From Pseudomonas monsensis (lineage in GTDB: Bacteria; Pseudomonadota; Gammaproteobacteria; Pseudomonadales; Pseudomonadaceae), in contig NZ_CP077087.1 in assembly GCF_014268495.2 (NCBI RefSeq), forward strand, positions 3,847,501 through 3,911,500: 64,000 bases of DNA, given 5' to 3'. The notes beneath the pieces are model-generated. The model did not search any database and was not told the origin of the DNA. It saw only the letters and a list, made by a program, of their open reading frames with translations. Within the stretch, counting starts at the first letter, position 1. Each line of letters starts with the position of its first letter. Below, piece after piece: positions 1 through 8,233 of this stretch. A program made the position numbers and the translations under genes.

Positions 1-458
1 CCACGGCTGACGATGCCCTGGCGATGTGCGAACTGGGCCAACTGCTCAACGCCGTGCACCACGCCGCTCGCCCGGACATTTACGCGGCTGCGACCGAAGA
101 TTTCTCTCGCGACTTGCCGCACTGGTCCGGCGTTTTCGAGAAGCCGGGCCAGGTCGTGTGGCTCGCCAGCGCGGGCGACCAGGCCGTGGCGTTCATTACC
201 GCCAGCCTGTCGGCCAGCGTCGGGCCGTTAATGCAGCCGCAGAATGTCGTGCGCATCGGCTCCGTGTGTGTCGCCGAACGGTTCTGGGGTAAAGGCATTG
301 GCCGCGCACTGATCCAGCGCATCAAGGACTGGGCCCTTGCGCACGATGCGCAGGACTTGCGCCTGACGGTCTGGCCGTTCAATGAACGGGCGGCGCGGAT
401 GTACGCGGAGTTTGGTTTCGAGCGCCGTGCGGTAGAAATGGGTATGCGCTTGTCATGA
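1..458 (+). CDS. GNAT family N-acetyltransferase, 5' end outside window
   Basis: The reading frame is open from the left edge (in frame from base 3) to the stop at 456-458, so the start most likely lies upstream; the first internal ATG is at 24. The C-terminal half shows the GNAT acetyl-CoA loop, with RFWGKGIGRALI at positions 288-323, followed by WPFNERAARMYAEFGF, the usual last strand-helix of the fold. Family members transfer an acetyl group from acetyl-CoA to an amine; the substrate cannot be read from sequence. The stop overlaps the ATG of the next gene by four bases (ATGA), which points to translational coupling in a small operon with the following two genes. Confidence 0.85.
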   Translation, partial: TADDALAMCELGQLLNAVHHAARPDIYAAATEDFSRDLPHWSGVFEKPGQVVWLASAGDQAVAFITASLSASVGPLMQPQNVVRIGSVCVAERFWGKGIGRALIQRIKDWALAHDAQDLRLTVWPFNERAARMYAEFGFERRAVEMGMRLS

Positions 459-883
459 CACGTCAACAGCGAATCGTCTCGATTGTCCTCGGCCTGCTGG
501 TCTTCTACGCAGCACTATGGACAGCCTCCGAGTGGTGGGAAAAAGCGCTGGCCAAGCCCTACGGCACCGCTAGCATCAGCCCCGACGGTTGCTTTCAGGT
601 CCAGACGTTTCGGCCGTTCTGGGTGTTGCCGGGTTTTCTTCATCCACAGACGCCGCCGGACGATGCGATGGAGCGCAGCTGGTTTGTCTCCTGGGAGAGC
701 CCGGCGTTTTTTCGCCTGTATGACCTTCGTAATGGCCGCGTACTGGGTGAGAGCGAGATCTATGATCTGGTGGCGTATGGCGGGCCCCTTGATTGGGCTT
801 ATGGCAACGACCACACGGTAAGTGCCGCCATGATCCACATTGGTACCACCCCGGACGATTGCACAGCATCGAGGACGCCATGA
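455..883 (+). CDS. Hypothetical membrane-anchored protein, 142 aa
   Basis: I do not recognise a family. The protein begins with a hydrophobic stretch (residues about 8-25, with two Trp just after it) that looks like an uncleaved N-terminal anchor. A soluble domain follows, rich in Trp, Phe and Tyr, ending in a Cys-containing tail. The gene starts inside the stop of the preceding acetyltransferase (ATGA overlap) and its own stop overlaps the start of the dioxygenase gene in the same way. All three are therefore probably one transcript and the coding call is safe even though the function is not. Confidence 0.7.
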   Translation: MTRQQRIVSIVLGLLVFYAALWTASEWWEKALAKPYGTASISPDGCFQVQTFRPFWVLPGFLHPQTPPDDAMERSWFVSWESPAFFRLYDLRNGRVLGESEIYDLVAYGGPLDWAYGNDHTVSAAMIHIGTTPDDCTASRTP

Positions 884-1596
884 CCGACCGCCGCCGTGTT
901 CAGAGCAAAAGATCGCCGCCTGCACAGGCATCCCTGTTTAATGGCTACGCCCTGCTCCGCCACGCCATACCCGCCGAATGGCTGGATGAGTTGCGCCGTG
1001 TGTTCGATGCAGGTGTCCTGCCGTCCGATCAGTGGCCGGTGCCCCGCGGTCAGGACTGGCGTCACTCGCTGCTCGATGATGACCCGACGGTGCGCGCGGT
1101 GTGCCGTTTGCCACAGGTGCTGGAAGTGGTAGGCGAACTGATCGGCGAACGCTTCTTCCTTGCGCAGGTGGAGGGTCGTGAACCGCTTCCGGGTGGCGGT
1201 CATCAACCCTTGCACCGCGACCTGTCGGCGCAACGACCCGGCGACAGCGTGGTTGCCCTGGCGTTTTTCGACGATTACGGCCCACAGAACGGTGCTACGC
1301 GCATCGTCCCCGCCAGCCATCGCCCCCTGCCTGGAGAACCGCCACTCGACGCTAACGATGAGTCGAAAGCCGTGCAGCTTTCCGGCAGCGCCGGCGATAT
1401 TCTGCTGTTCGACGTGGACCTGCTGCATGCCGGCAGCCGCAACGTGGCGGGCTTGCGCCGACGTTCCATCCTGATCAATTACTTTGCCGAACCGCTGTAC
1501 GCCGCGCATCTGCAAACAGTGGGTCTGCGCAATGTGCGGATGGATCCTTTCGAGTGGTTTGATTCTGCAAGCCACTGCATTGTCGGGGGTGATTGA
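880..1596 (+). CDS. Phytanoyl-CoA dioxygenase (PhyH) family protein, 238 aa
   Basis: This is a predicted Fe(II)/2-oxoglutarate-dependent oxygenase. The facial triad is visible: His112 and Asp114 in LHRD, and the distal His183 in DLLHAGSRN, with Arg residues 193-195 placed to hold 2-oxoglutarate. The double-stranded beta-helix pattern (LAFFDDYGPQNGATRIVPASH) is typical of the family and the length is normal for bacterial PhyH proteins. I chose the ATG at 880 because it forms an ATGA overlap with the preceding gene and the conserved part starts soon after it; an in-frame ATG at 793 lies well inside the upstream gene. The substrate is unknown. Confidence 0.85.
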   Translation: MTDRRRVQSKRSPPAQASLFNGYALLRHAIPAEWLDELRRVFDAGVLPSDQWPVPRGQDWRHSLLDDDPTVRAVCRLPQVLEVVGELIGERFFLAQVEGREPLPGGGHQPLHRDLSAQRPGDSVVALAFFDDYGPQNGATRIVPASHRPLPGEPPLDANDESKAVQLSGSAGDILLFDVDLLHAGSRNVAGLRRRSILINYFAEPLYAAHLQTVGLRNVRMDPFEWFDSASHCIVGGD

Positions 1597-1740
1597 CACA
1601 CGATTGGATTCGGTGAGGATTCGACATTGCCTGAACCCGCCGTATACGTCAGGATCCCACCCTTTTTCAGCGCAAGGGCAAACGTGGCACGTCTACGCCC
1701 TTCGCTAGTCGATATTCAAACTTACAGGCCGGGTAGCCCC

Positions 1741-1899
1741 ATGAATCGTCAAAAGAAACTTCAGCAGTTGTTCAAGGAAAAGGCCAAAAAGGCCAGCGCC
1801 AAACTGGCGCCGAAAAAGCCCAAGTACATCAGCAAGGCGGATCGCTTGAAGATGGCCGCCGAGGCGCCAGTAGAACCGGTTGAAACTACCGAGAGCTGA
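1741..1899 (+). CDS. DUF2986 family small basic protein, 52 aa
   Basis: A very short, lysine-rich protein beginning MNRQKKLQQLFKEKAKKA and containing KPKYISKADRLK. This is the signature of the DUF2986 family, small cytoplasmic proteins of unknown function common in gamma-proteobacteria. The start is the ATG at 1741; the frame is open upstream but that part does not resemble the family. The gene stands alone, separated by about 145 bases from the dioxygenase gene, and faces the DJ-1 remnant. Confidence 0.75.
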   Translation: MNRQKKLQQLFKEKAKKASAKLAPKKPKYISKADRLKMAAEAPVEPVETTES

Positions 1900-1911
1900 T
1901 CCCGGCCAGTT

Positions 1912-2292
1912 TTATAGAAATGGCGAAATGTTCGCCAGCGCCCGCGTGATGTAGAGCTCCTGCTCCCCCACCGGCACCACGTACTGGAACGCATCGCACG
2001 CGGCGCCCACACCGGCAAGGCGCGCGATGAACCAGGCTGCCAGATACTGCGAAGCCAGACATCCACCGGCGGTGGCGACATTGCCGTTGGCCACGAACGG
2101 TTGATTGAGCACCGCGACCCCGGCCTCCTCCAGCGACACCTGCGCCTCGACGGTGAGTCCGTTCATTGACCGCACCTTGTCCGTGGGACTGGCAATCGAC
2201 ACGCGCCAGCCGGGCACCCGATTGAGGATGCCGAAGGCGATGAGCGAATCGAGTTCGTTGAACCCTTCAAAGGTCAGGATGGCGACGTGCAT
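1912..2292 (-). pseudogene. DJ-1/PfpI family protein with an internal deletion
   Basis: The N-terminus (MHVAILTFEGFNELDSLIAF, then a strand and VRSMNGLTVEAQ) is a normal DJ-1/PfpI beginning, and the C-terminus (NQPFVANGNVATAGGCLASQ onward) is a normal end of the same subfamily. The middle is missing: residue about 58 (SLEEA) joins directly to the sequence expected some 75 residues later. The lost block should contain the nucleophile elbow with the catalytic Cys. The frame is kept, so a 126-residue product could still be made, but it should lack catalysis. The start at 2292 fits the family; the frame extends to 2352 without similarity. Confidence 0.65.
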
Positions 2293-2439
2293 GATGAGCC
2301 TCGGTGCGGATGGTCGAGGCTCATCGTAGGACTGGCAAATCAATACAATCAAAGAATTGTCATGGGTACATTAAATCGCTGACATTACGATCCCTGTCGG
2401 ATCTGCCGCAGAGGTATCTTCATAAGCGCCCGCCCCTCA

Positions 2440-2634
2440 TCAGCCCCCGGAGTAGATCAACCAGGCGATGAAAGCCACAACAGGGGCGAACAGCACCAGG
2501 CCACCGACGGCGAGGGCCCAGCCCCAGGCAAAACCGCTTTCGCCCTTGAAGCGGCCGCCACTGAGCAGGCGCAGCACGCAAACACCGACCCGATGAGCCA
2601 GCTCGTTGATCAAGAAGTCAGCGATGAAGCCCAT
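2440..2634 (-). CDS. Small membrane protein of unknown function, 64 aa
   Basis: The protein starts MGFIADFLINELAHRVGVCV, has a basic glycine-rich middle (LSGGRFKGE) and ends with one strong transmembrane segment (residues about 40-62). Short proteins with this layout occur widely in Pseudomonas without an assigned role. The frame is open upstream to 2787 but the upstream part is compositionally unlike a membrane protein, so the ATG at 2634 is preferred. There is no clear operon partner. Confidence 0.6.
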   Translation of the reverse strand: MGFIADFLINELAHRVGVCVLRLLSGGRFKGESGFAWGWALAVGGLVLFAPVVAFIAWLIYSGG

Positions 2635-2837
2635 AACACTAATGCTCCAGTGACTTCGCCATGATGAAAAGCGACCGCCCTGCCTGTCGCTGCTTGATCG
2701 TAGTTGGATTTGTGTGGGCTGGTGCCGGCGCGAGGAAAAAGCTGGGGGCCACTGATCTTCAAGGACCTGGTCAAGTTCGACTGACAAGCCCTGATCGCAG
2801 GTTTTGTAAGGCGTTCACTGGATCGAACACAATCCGC

Positions 2838-3554
2838 TCAGCGCGTTTTACACGCCAGCCACGCGCCCCAGAAAAGGCTGCTGAAGAACCGCGTCGCCTC
2901 ACCAAATCCGGCCTCGTGCAACAACGCCTGAACCGCCGCCTCGGAATGCGGCGGATCGGCGCCCTGCAAAATCTTCCCGAGTTTCGCCTTCACCTCCTCC
3001 GCACTCGCGCCCTGCTGCCGCCAACGCTGCCCCCAGGCTTGCAGCAATAACGGCTGGCTGGCATAGGCGTAGTGATTGCCCGCCACAATCAGCGGCGCAC
3101 CCGGTTTCAGTCGGGCCTGAACCGAGCGCAGGATCTGTCGCTTGGCGTCATCGCCATTCAAGTGGTGCAGCACACCGATCAATGTGGCCGCGTCGAACGA
3201 TGCCTGCGCCGGCAAGTCCTCGACATGCCCGAGATGCACGTCTGTTCTGCCGAGCAAATCATTGGCCTGCAACTGCTGCGTCGCAGCCTCCAACATCGGT
3301 GCCGAAGGATCGACCGCAGTGAAACGCCAGTCCGGCTCAAGCGCGGCCATTGCGATGATTTCCTGCGCCGTACCGCCCGCGCCAACCACCAACACCTTGG
3401 CGCCACGCAACGGCCCCAAAGTGGCCGCCAACATGCACGCAGCCAGATCGTGACAGGCATCGTAACCGGCCAGGGCGATGCGACTTTGTCTGGCGTATTC
3501 GTTGGCGCGGGAAGTGTCAAATTTGTCTGCGGATTGGGTCGGGGTCGAGGGCAT
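2838..3554 (-). CDS. Class I SAM-dependent methyltransferase, 238 aa
   Basis: The Rossmann methyltransferase core is clear: motif I VLVVGAGGTAQE around residues 54-65, the acidic strand-2 end (TAVDPS, about 79-84) that binds the SAM ribose, and VEDLPAQASFDAATLIGVLHHL for motifs II-III. The closest general type is the Methyltransf_12/25 group acting on small molecules; the acceptor is unknown. The C-terminal quarter (FFSSLFWGAWLA) is hydrophobic. The upstream part of the gene, starting at 3554, has a short low-complexity leader (MPSTPTQSADKFD), so the exact start is less sure. Confidence 0.85.
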   Translation of the reverse strand: MPSTPTQSADKFDTSRANEYARQSRIALAGYDACHDLAACMLAATLGPLRGAKVLVVGAGGTAQEIIAMAALEPDWRFTAVDPSAPMLEAATQQLQANDLLGRTDVHLGHVEDLPAQASFDAATLIGVLHHLNGDDAKRQILRSVQARLKPGAPLIVAGNHYAYASQPLLLQAWGQRWRQQGASAEEVKAKLGKILQGADPPHSEAAVQALLHEAGFGEATRFFSSLFWGAWLACKTR

Positions 3555-4005
3555 GGCGATTCTCCTTGTCTTGGGAGCACGCTACCCCGGGGGCAGAGAT
3601 AAGGAAAATGGCGTAATTTTATAGGCTACATTCCTGCAGGGAATGAGAACCTGGCGTGGGATACGCATCGTTAATCGGTGATTTCGGCTGACGGTGTGAG
3701 GCACGGTAGTCAACTCCCGGCGCACCCGTCTGCGACCTAAATGGCTTTCAGCCGGGGCATCACTTGCTATCAACCCAATGCGCGTCGTCTTAGCCGGGTC
3801 GCCACCCATAAATGGCATACCATTTGAAAAAAAGTATTGTAATAAGGCGCTTTAAATACTTCAGCACTAACTTTACTCGCCTGAACCGTCAATTGAAAAC
3901 AACCATAAAAGCTCCGCTCCAATTTGAGATGGCAATCTTTACCGCTCAGATAATCATTGAACATTTTGCCACCCCACAAAAGCTTTGTCAGTTATTACTT
4001 CAATA
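3555..4005. other. Non-coding stretch entering an AT-rich patch
   Basis: I see no gene that I can support here. The left part (3555-3800) has ordinary composition. From about 3810 the sequence becomes clearly AT-rich compared with its surroundings. Short frames exist on both strands (3812-4039 plus, 3770-3979 minus) but none has a convincing ribosome binding site or family resemblance. Confidence 0.5.
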
Positions 4006-4233
4006 TCAACACGCTAACTTTTTGCGTCTTTTACCATGAACGTCTGACTGATATGCGCATCTGAGCGACTGATCTTTCAGGTAGAGGTCACCAGGCTGTT
4101 GCACGCGAACGCATGCGCCGCTGCCCTCTACTTTCTTCATTACTTTGCTGGCTGAAGTGGTGTCGTCGGACACCAGCTTGCATTCATAACTCATTGCAAA
4201 AATAAATCCGCCCCAATTATTGGAACCAAGCAT
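4006..4233 (-). CDS. Possible small hypothetical protein, 75 aa
   Basis: A weak call. The frame begins 10 bases after the stop of the 4243-4599 gene on the same strand and is preceded by a GATGAAG stretch that could serve as a ribosome binding site. An internal ATG at 4194 is an alternative start. The product has four Cys and no recognisable domain. It shares the AT-rich composition of its neighbour, so if real it is probably part of the same acquired segment. Confidence 0.3.
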   Translation of the reverse strand: MLGSNNWGGFIFAMSYECKLVSDDTTSASKVMKKVEGSGACVRVQQPGDLYLKDQSLRCAYQSDVHGKRRKKLAC

Positions 4234-4242
4234 GCATTGACT

Positions 4243-4599
4243 TCATCCGTTGAGAAACCTCAAAAATTCTGCAAGTACTGAGGCCTCTGAACGCTCCAAA
4301 GCTTTCCTGATTTCGTCACAACCGCCTTTTGCAGACACCACCTTGCCCTTCAATATTTCCCCTTCAGGAGTACATATATCCAGACTCACAAAAAAACTTC
4401 CGCTCTCTACTTGCTCACCTTCAAAAACAAGCTCAACTTCCTTGGGAAAAACCGTAACACATACAGAGAACTTGTCACCCGCATAATCGTAATGACCACA
4501 GTTTCTACTTAATACACCGCCCTGTTCTCTCGACGCCTGTCCATAAACCCTGTCTAAAAAATCCTGAAGAAGATCAACGCATTTTAGTTTTTCAGTCAT
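4243..4599 (-). CDS. Hypothetical protein in AT-rich segment, 118 aa
   Basis: The protein starts MTEKLKCVDLLQDFLDRVYG and is a small, acidic, soluble alpha/beta protein with no family I can name. Its strands (FSVCVTVFPKEVELVFEGEQ) and final helices (KALERSEASVLAEFLRFLNG) resemble the general make-up of small immunity proteins of polymorphic toxin systems. That is an impression from composition and size only, with no toxin gene beside it. Base composition is clearly more AT-rich than the flanking genes, suggesting transfer. Confidence 0.6.
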   Translation of the reverse strand: MTEKLKCVDLLQDFLDRVYGQASREQGGVLSRNCGHYDYAGDKFSVCVTVFPKEVELVFEGEQVESGSFFVSLDICTPEGEILKGKVVSAKGGCDEIRKALERSEASVLAEFLRFLNG

Positions 4600-5022
4600 T
4601 ACTTCACCCCTTTGCGGCTTATTGATTTCAACACACCGCTTCCTGCTCGTGGCGGTTAAACAGCATCGCGGCTAGCGCGTACAGGGATGGAGAAACAAGG
4701 GAGAAGCCCCCTATTTCCGAACGCCTGCTTTTAGCCGAAAGCTGCCGCTAAAAAACGCTAGCAACCCACACGCCAGTTTGTACATTTGCGGTTCAAAGAC
4801 TTGAGTCCGACCGCACCGTTAAATTGCGGACAAGTCTTTTGCAAAGCGCTCAACCTGGCTAGGGAGGACCAACAAAGATCCATTTATTTGCCAGTCGCAG
4901 TCGTCATCTGACGTTGAACCCAAGTAGACGCGCAAGAACACCAAACCCGGGAAATGAGGATCTAAACAGGCCGAGAGTGCAAAATCTTCGCTCTCTGAAA
5001 GCCACTCTTTGGAGCCCCCTTC
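4600..5022. other. Intergenic region, nothing recognised
   Basis: About 420 bases without a supportable gene. The left half carries the upstream region, and presumably the promoter, of the minus-strand gene ending at 4243. I see no tRNA-like fold, repeat or strong hairpin. Confidence 0.5.
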
Positions 5023-5490
5023 CTAATTCCCCACCCTCATCGACAGCGCACCGCAGTCCACAGCGGTGGTGCACACAATAGTTTGGGCAATGATGAACCC
5101 GAAGCCGGCTCCCAAAAATGCGATGCCCGCGACGACCCATGGCAATGTCGCATTCACACGGAATCTCAATAACCAAGCAGACACACTGGTGCCGACGACC
5201 AGTCCCGGGACAGAAAACAAATGCCCCAGCCCAACGAGGCCGCCATCACGGCCCGAGCTGGATATGATCGCCATATAGACCAGAAGCGTACCAGCCGCTG
5301 CGGCTGTCGCTCCCGTTAGGAACAGGGCCCGGGCACGTAGAATCAGGCCTGGAAGCAAGGTCACCACTGGCACCAGCGTGAGGTACCAGTAGCCTAAGTG
5401 GAGCGTGTTCCCGGCACCCGAGGCGTATGCCAGAACAAGCGCCACCAAAACCATTGAACAGACGAGGTCATCCCTGAAGCTCATTTTCAT
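5023..5490 (-). CDS. Hypothetical integral membrane protein, 155 aa
   Basis: Four hydrophobic segments are visible (residues about 10-27, 35-52, 58-76 and 85-140, the last long enough for two passes), joined by short polar loops. The whole protein is therefore probably embedded in the inner membrane. There is no motif that names a family. Two Cys near the end (TIVCTTAVDC) could pair on the periplasmic side. The gene stands alone with more than 60 bases on each side. Confidence 0.6.
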   Translation of the reverse strand: MKMSFRDDLVCSMVLVALVLAYASGAGNTLHLGYWYLTLVPVVTLLPGLILRARALFLTGATAAAAGTLLVYMAIISSSGRDGGLVGLGHLFSVPGLVVGTSVSAWLLRFRVNATLPWVVAGIAFLGAGFGFIIAQTIVCTTAVDCGALSMRVGN

Positions 5491-5559
5491 TCACTTGAAT
5501 CGCCATAAGCGCCGACAGTGCTCAAAGATTAGCTGATCGTACAAGCTTCGCTCATTGGC

Positions 5560-5745
5560 TCAATAAGGGCGGTGTCGCACCATCACTCGCTTGCCTGCAG
5601 ACGCCTCAACCTCCCCTTCCACCGCCGCCCGTCGCTCGCTCTCTGAAACAAACCGCCGCGAGTGAACAAGATCCCCTGAGCGCTGGAAGTTTCGGTAGTA
5701 CACCACCGGATTGCCCTGTGGCGCATACAGCGCGAAACCGCGCAC
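5560..5745 (-). CDS. Possible small hypothetical protein, 61 aa
   Basis: The frame encodes a short basic protein with a sensible, non-repetitive sequence (MRGFALYAPQGNPVVYYRNF at the start). It lies just downstream of the transporter gene on the same strand. The only start available is a GTG at 5745, with no clear ribosome binding site, and the frame is open further upstream into the transporter gene. It could be real or chance. Confidence 0.35.
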   Translation of the reverse strand: MRGFALYAPQGNPVVYYRNFQRSGDLVHSRRFVSESERRAAVEGEVEASAGKRVMVRHRPY

Positions 5746-5785
5746 GGCGGCTTCCGGCCGAACCGCTGAGCGAAGGCTGATCGCC

Positions 5786-6982
5786 TCAGGCTGTCGCGTT
5801 CGATTCGGGCAGGTGCACTTCAGTGGCGCTGCGCCCCGCCAGCCAGGCGAGTACGGCGGCGGCGACCAATACGGTTGCGCTGAGTTCGAAGGTGGCTTTG
5901 TAGCCGCTCAGATCAAAGGCCAGGCCGCCGATGATTGCCCCGGCGGCGATCGCCAGTTGCACGATGGCCACGAGCAAGCCGCCGCCGGCTTCGGCATCAT
6001 CCGGAAGTGTTTGCGCCAGCCATGTCCACCATCCAACCGGCGCGGCAGTCGCGACCAGCCCCCACAGTCCGAGGAGGACGGCGGTCAGCAACGGCGATGC
6101 GCCGAAGTTCACCAGCGCCAGTGCGATGGCCGCCATGATCAGCGGGATGACCGTCAGTGTGCGATAGAGGCCGTTGCCGATGAACCTTTCGATCACAAAG
6201 GTCCCGATGAAGCCCGCCAGTCCCAGCCCCAACAGCATCAACGACAAGGTTGAAACACTGACGCCGGTGACTCCTTCAAGAAACGGACGCAGGTAAGTGA
6301 ACAGCATGAACTGACCCATGAAAAACACGCTGACGGCGATCATTCCCAGCGCCACCGGCAACCGTGTCATCAGGCGCAGGGCGTTACCGCTGCCGGCCTG
6401 GCGCTCGGCCTTGAAAGACGGAAGGCTGATCAGCAGCCACACGGCCGCCAGCGCGGCGACCGGAACCACGCAGAAGAATGCGCCGCGCCAGCCTATCAAC
6501 GAGCCGAGGAAGCTGCCGGCAGGTGCGGCGATGACCGTCGCCAGCGCGTTACCGCCATTGACAATGGCCAGCGCGCGGGACACCTGATCGGACGGCACCA
6601 GGCGCATCGCGGTCGCCGCCGACAGTGACCAGAAACCGCCGATGGCGATGCCGATCAAGGCACGCCCGAACATGAATGAGGGGTAGCCCGGCGCGAACGC
6701 GACGACCGTCCCCGAGACGATCATCAACAAGGTCAGGGACAGCAACAGCTTCTTGCGCTCGACACGCGCGGCGACCGCGGCAATCACCAGGCTGGTGATC
6801 AGGGCGAATGCTCCGGATACGGAAATACCCTGCCCGGCCTGGCCTTCCGTGATGTGCAATTCAGCGGCAATCGGCGTTAGCAGGCTGACGGGCATGAACT
6901 CGGAAGCGACCAGGGCGAATGCGGCCAGCGACATCGCCAGCACGGCGCTCCAGCCGCGTTTTTCTGTAGAGAGAACAGTCAT
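5786..6982 (-). CDS. MFS transporter, NepI/AraJ-like exporter, 398 aa
   Basis: A 12-segment major facilitator. The N-terminus (LVASEFMPVSLLTPIAAEL), the loop-2/3 arginine region (ARVERKKLL) and RALIGIAIGGFWSLSAATAM match the drug:H+ antiporter branch that holds E. coli NepI (purine ribonucleoside efflux). Export of a nucleoside or drug-like compound is the best guess. The ATG at 6982 has an AGGTAG sequence eight bases upstream; an in-frame ATG at 7009 has none as good. It is divergent from the AraC-type gene at 7213, with two overlapping palindromes between them that could be the operator. Confidence 0.9.
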   Translation of the reverse strand: MTVLSTEKRGWSAVLAMSLAAFALVASEFMPVSLLTPIAAELHITEGQAGQGISVSGAFALITSLVIAAVAARVERKKLLLSLTLLMIVSGTVVAFAPGYPSFMFGRALIGIAIGGFWSLSAATAMRLVPSDQVSRALAIVNGGNALATVIAAPAGSFLGSLIGWRGAFFCVVPVAALAAVWLLISLPSFKAERQAGSGNALRLMTRLPVALGMIAVSVFFMGQFMLFTYLRPFLEGVTGVSVSTLSLMLLGLGLAGFIGTFVIERFIGNGLYRTLTVIPLIMAAIALALVNFGASPLLTAVLLGLWGLVATAAPVGWWTWLAQTLPDDAEAGGGLLVAIVQLAIAAGAIIGGLAFDLSGYKATFELSATVLVAAAVLAWLAGRSATEVHLPESNATA

Positions 6983-7031
6983 GGGAACTACCTGTGGTGC
7001 AAAAAACATGAGGGGGTGATGCGCAGGGGGC

Positions 7032-7056
7032 GAGCAATTGATTGCTCACATGAGCA
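7032..7056. promoter_or_regulatory. Two overlapping palindromes between MFS and AraC genes
   Basis: GAGCAATTGATTGCTC at 7032-7047 is a perfect 16-base inverted repeat, and TGCTCACATGAGCA at 7043-7056 is a perfect 14-base one that shares its left arm. Both lie 50-75 bases upstream of the transporter start. The shared TGCTC half-site appears four times in 25 bases, as expected for a dimeric or tetrameric regulator. Confidence 0.5.
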
Positions 7057-7212
7057 CTTTCCCCGTAACAGTTCGACACATTCTCCCGGTCGATCCACCT
7101 CTGCCCTAGTGCATTCCTCTTGAATGCTTGCCTGATCCTCTGAGGATGCAGGGTGATGGATAGGAAACGCCTCGGCAGCGGATTACAGTTCGCTCAACAG
7201 GAGTGAGCCGCC

Positions 7213-8145
7213 ATGATCGACACACCGCTGCGCCATGAATCTCCGTTGGCGTTGAACATTGACCCGCGCGTGAGCGCACCGGGCGACTTCGCCACGGCCA
7301 TCCCCGGGCTGTCGCTGTTTCGTCGCGATCAACCGGCGCCCCCGGTCGTGTGCATGGTCGAACCGAGCCTGATCCTGGTGGGTCGCGGGGAAAAGCGTTT
7401 GTGGGTCGGTGGCGAGGGCTATTGCTACGACCATTCGCGGTTTCTGGTCACCTCGCTGGACTTGCCCGCCAACTCCGAAGTGCTGCGTGCCAGCCCTGCA
7501 CAGCCCTGCGTCGGGCTGGTGCTGAAACTGGATGTCAGCATGCTCGCCGAGGTCATCACCAAGGTGGGCTTGCCGGCGAAGCGGCAGCCCTCCACCGCGT
7601 CAGGCGCCGCGATTGGCAACATGTCGTCCACCCTGGAAGGTGCGCTCGATCGCTTGCTGGCATTGCTTGATGAACCCGAGGCGATCCCGGTGCTGGCGCC
7701 ACTGATCCTGCGGGAGATCCACTATCGGCTGCTCCACACCGATCAAGGCGCACGGCTGCGGCAGATCACCGCCGTCGATGGCCAGGGTTATCGCATTGCC
7801 AAGGCCATCGACTGGCTCAAGGTCAACTTCAGCGCCGCCCTGCGCATTGATGAACTGGCGGCGCGGGTGCAAATGAGCGCACCCACCTTTCACCACCATT
7901 TCCGCCAGCTCACCGGTATGAGTCCGCTGCAATACCAAAAATGGCTGCGGCTCAACGAGGCCCGGCGGCTGATGTTGATGGAGCGTCTGGACGTATCGCG
8001 CGCGGCGTTTGCCGTCGGGTATGAAAGCCCCTCGCAGTTCAGCCGCGAATACGGCCGCTTGTTCGGCACCGCGCCCAGCCGTGACATCTCGTTGCTGCGT
8101 GGCCAGCCTTTCGAGGCTGAGACGCTCGGCAGTGCGGCGAGTTGA
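7213..8145 (+). CDS. AraC family transcriptional regulator with AraC_N domain, 310 aa
   Basis: The N-terminal two-thirds matches the AraC_N (cupin-like) type, with PSLILVGRGEKRLWVGG and FLVTSLDLPANSEV. The C-terminal 100 residues carry the two helix-turn-helix units; the second has the family pattern GYESPSQFSREYGRLFGTAPS. Such proteins usually control the adjacent divergent exporter or oxidoreductase genes. Here the candidates are the MFS gene to the left and the molybdenum hydroxylase operon that starts 88 bases downstream on the same strand. The effector is unknown. A GGAG-like sequence (AACAGGAGTGAGCC) precedes the ATG. Confidence 0.9.
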   Translation: MIDTPLRHESPLALNIDPRVSAPGDFATAIPGLSLFRRDQPAPPVVCMVEPSLILVGRGEKRLWVGGEGYCYDHSRFLVTSLDLPANSEVLRASPAQPCVGLVLKLDVSMLAEVITKVGLPAKRQPSTASGAAIGNMSSTLEGALDRLLALLDEPEAIPVLAPLILREIHYRLLHTDQGARLRQITAVDGQGYRIAKAIDWLKVNFSAALRIDELAARVQMSAPTFHHHFRQLTGMSPLQYQKWLRLNEARRLMLMERLDVSRAAFAVGYESPSQFSREYGRLFGTAPSRDISLLRGQPFEAETLGSAAS

Positions 8146-8233
8146 GCGAACGACACACTTTTCCGGTGATACGCCTCGCTGCGTGTCACTGCTTATAACA
8201 ACGCACGTCAACCGATGATCAAGCGGGTGAGCC

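Noticed and set aside
3812..4039. Plus-strand 75-codon frame in the AT-rich patch
   Set aside because: No ribosome binding site or family resemblance; a competing minus-strand frame (3770-3979) is equally unsupported.
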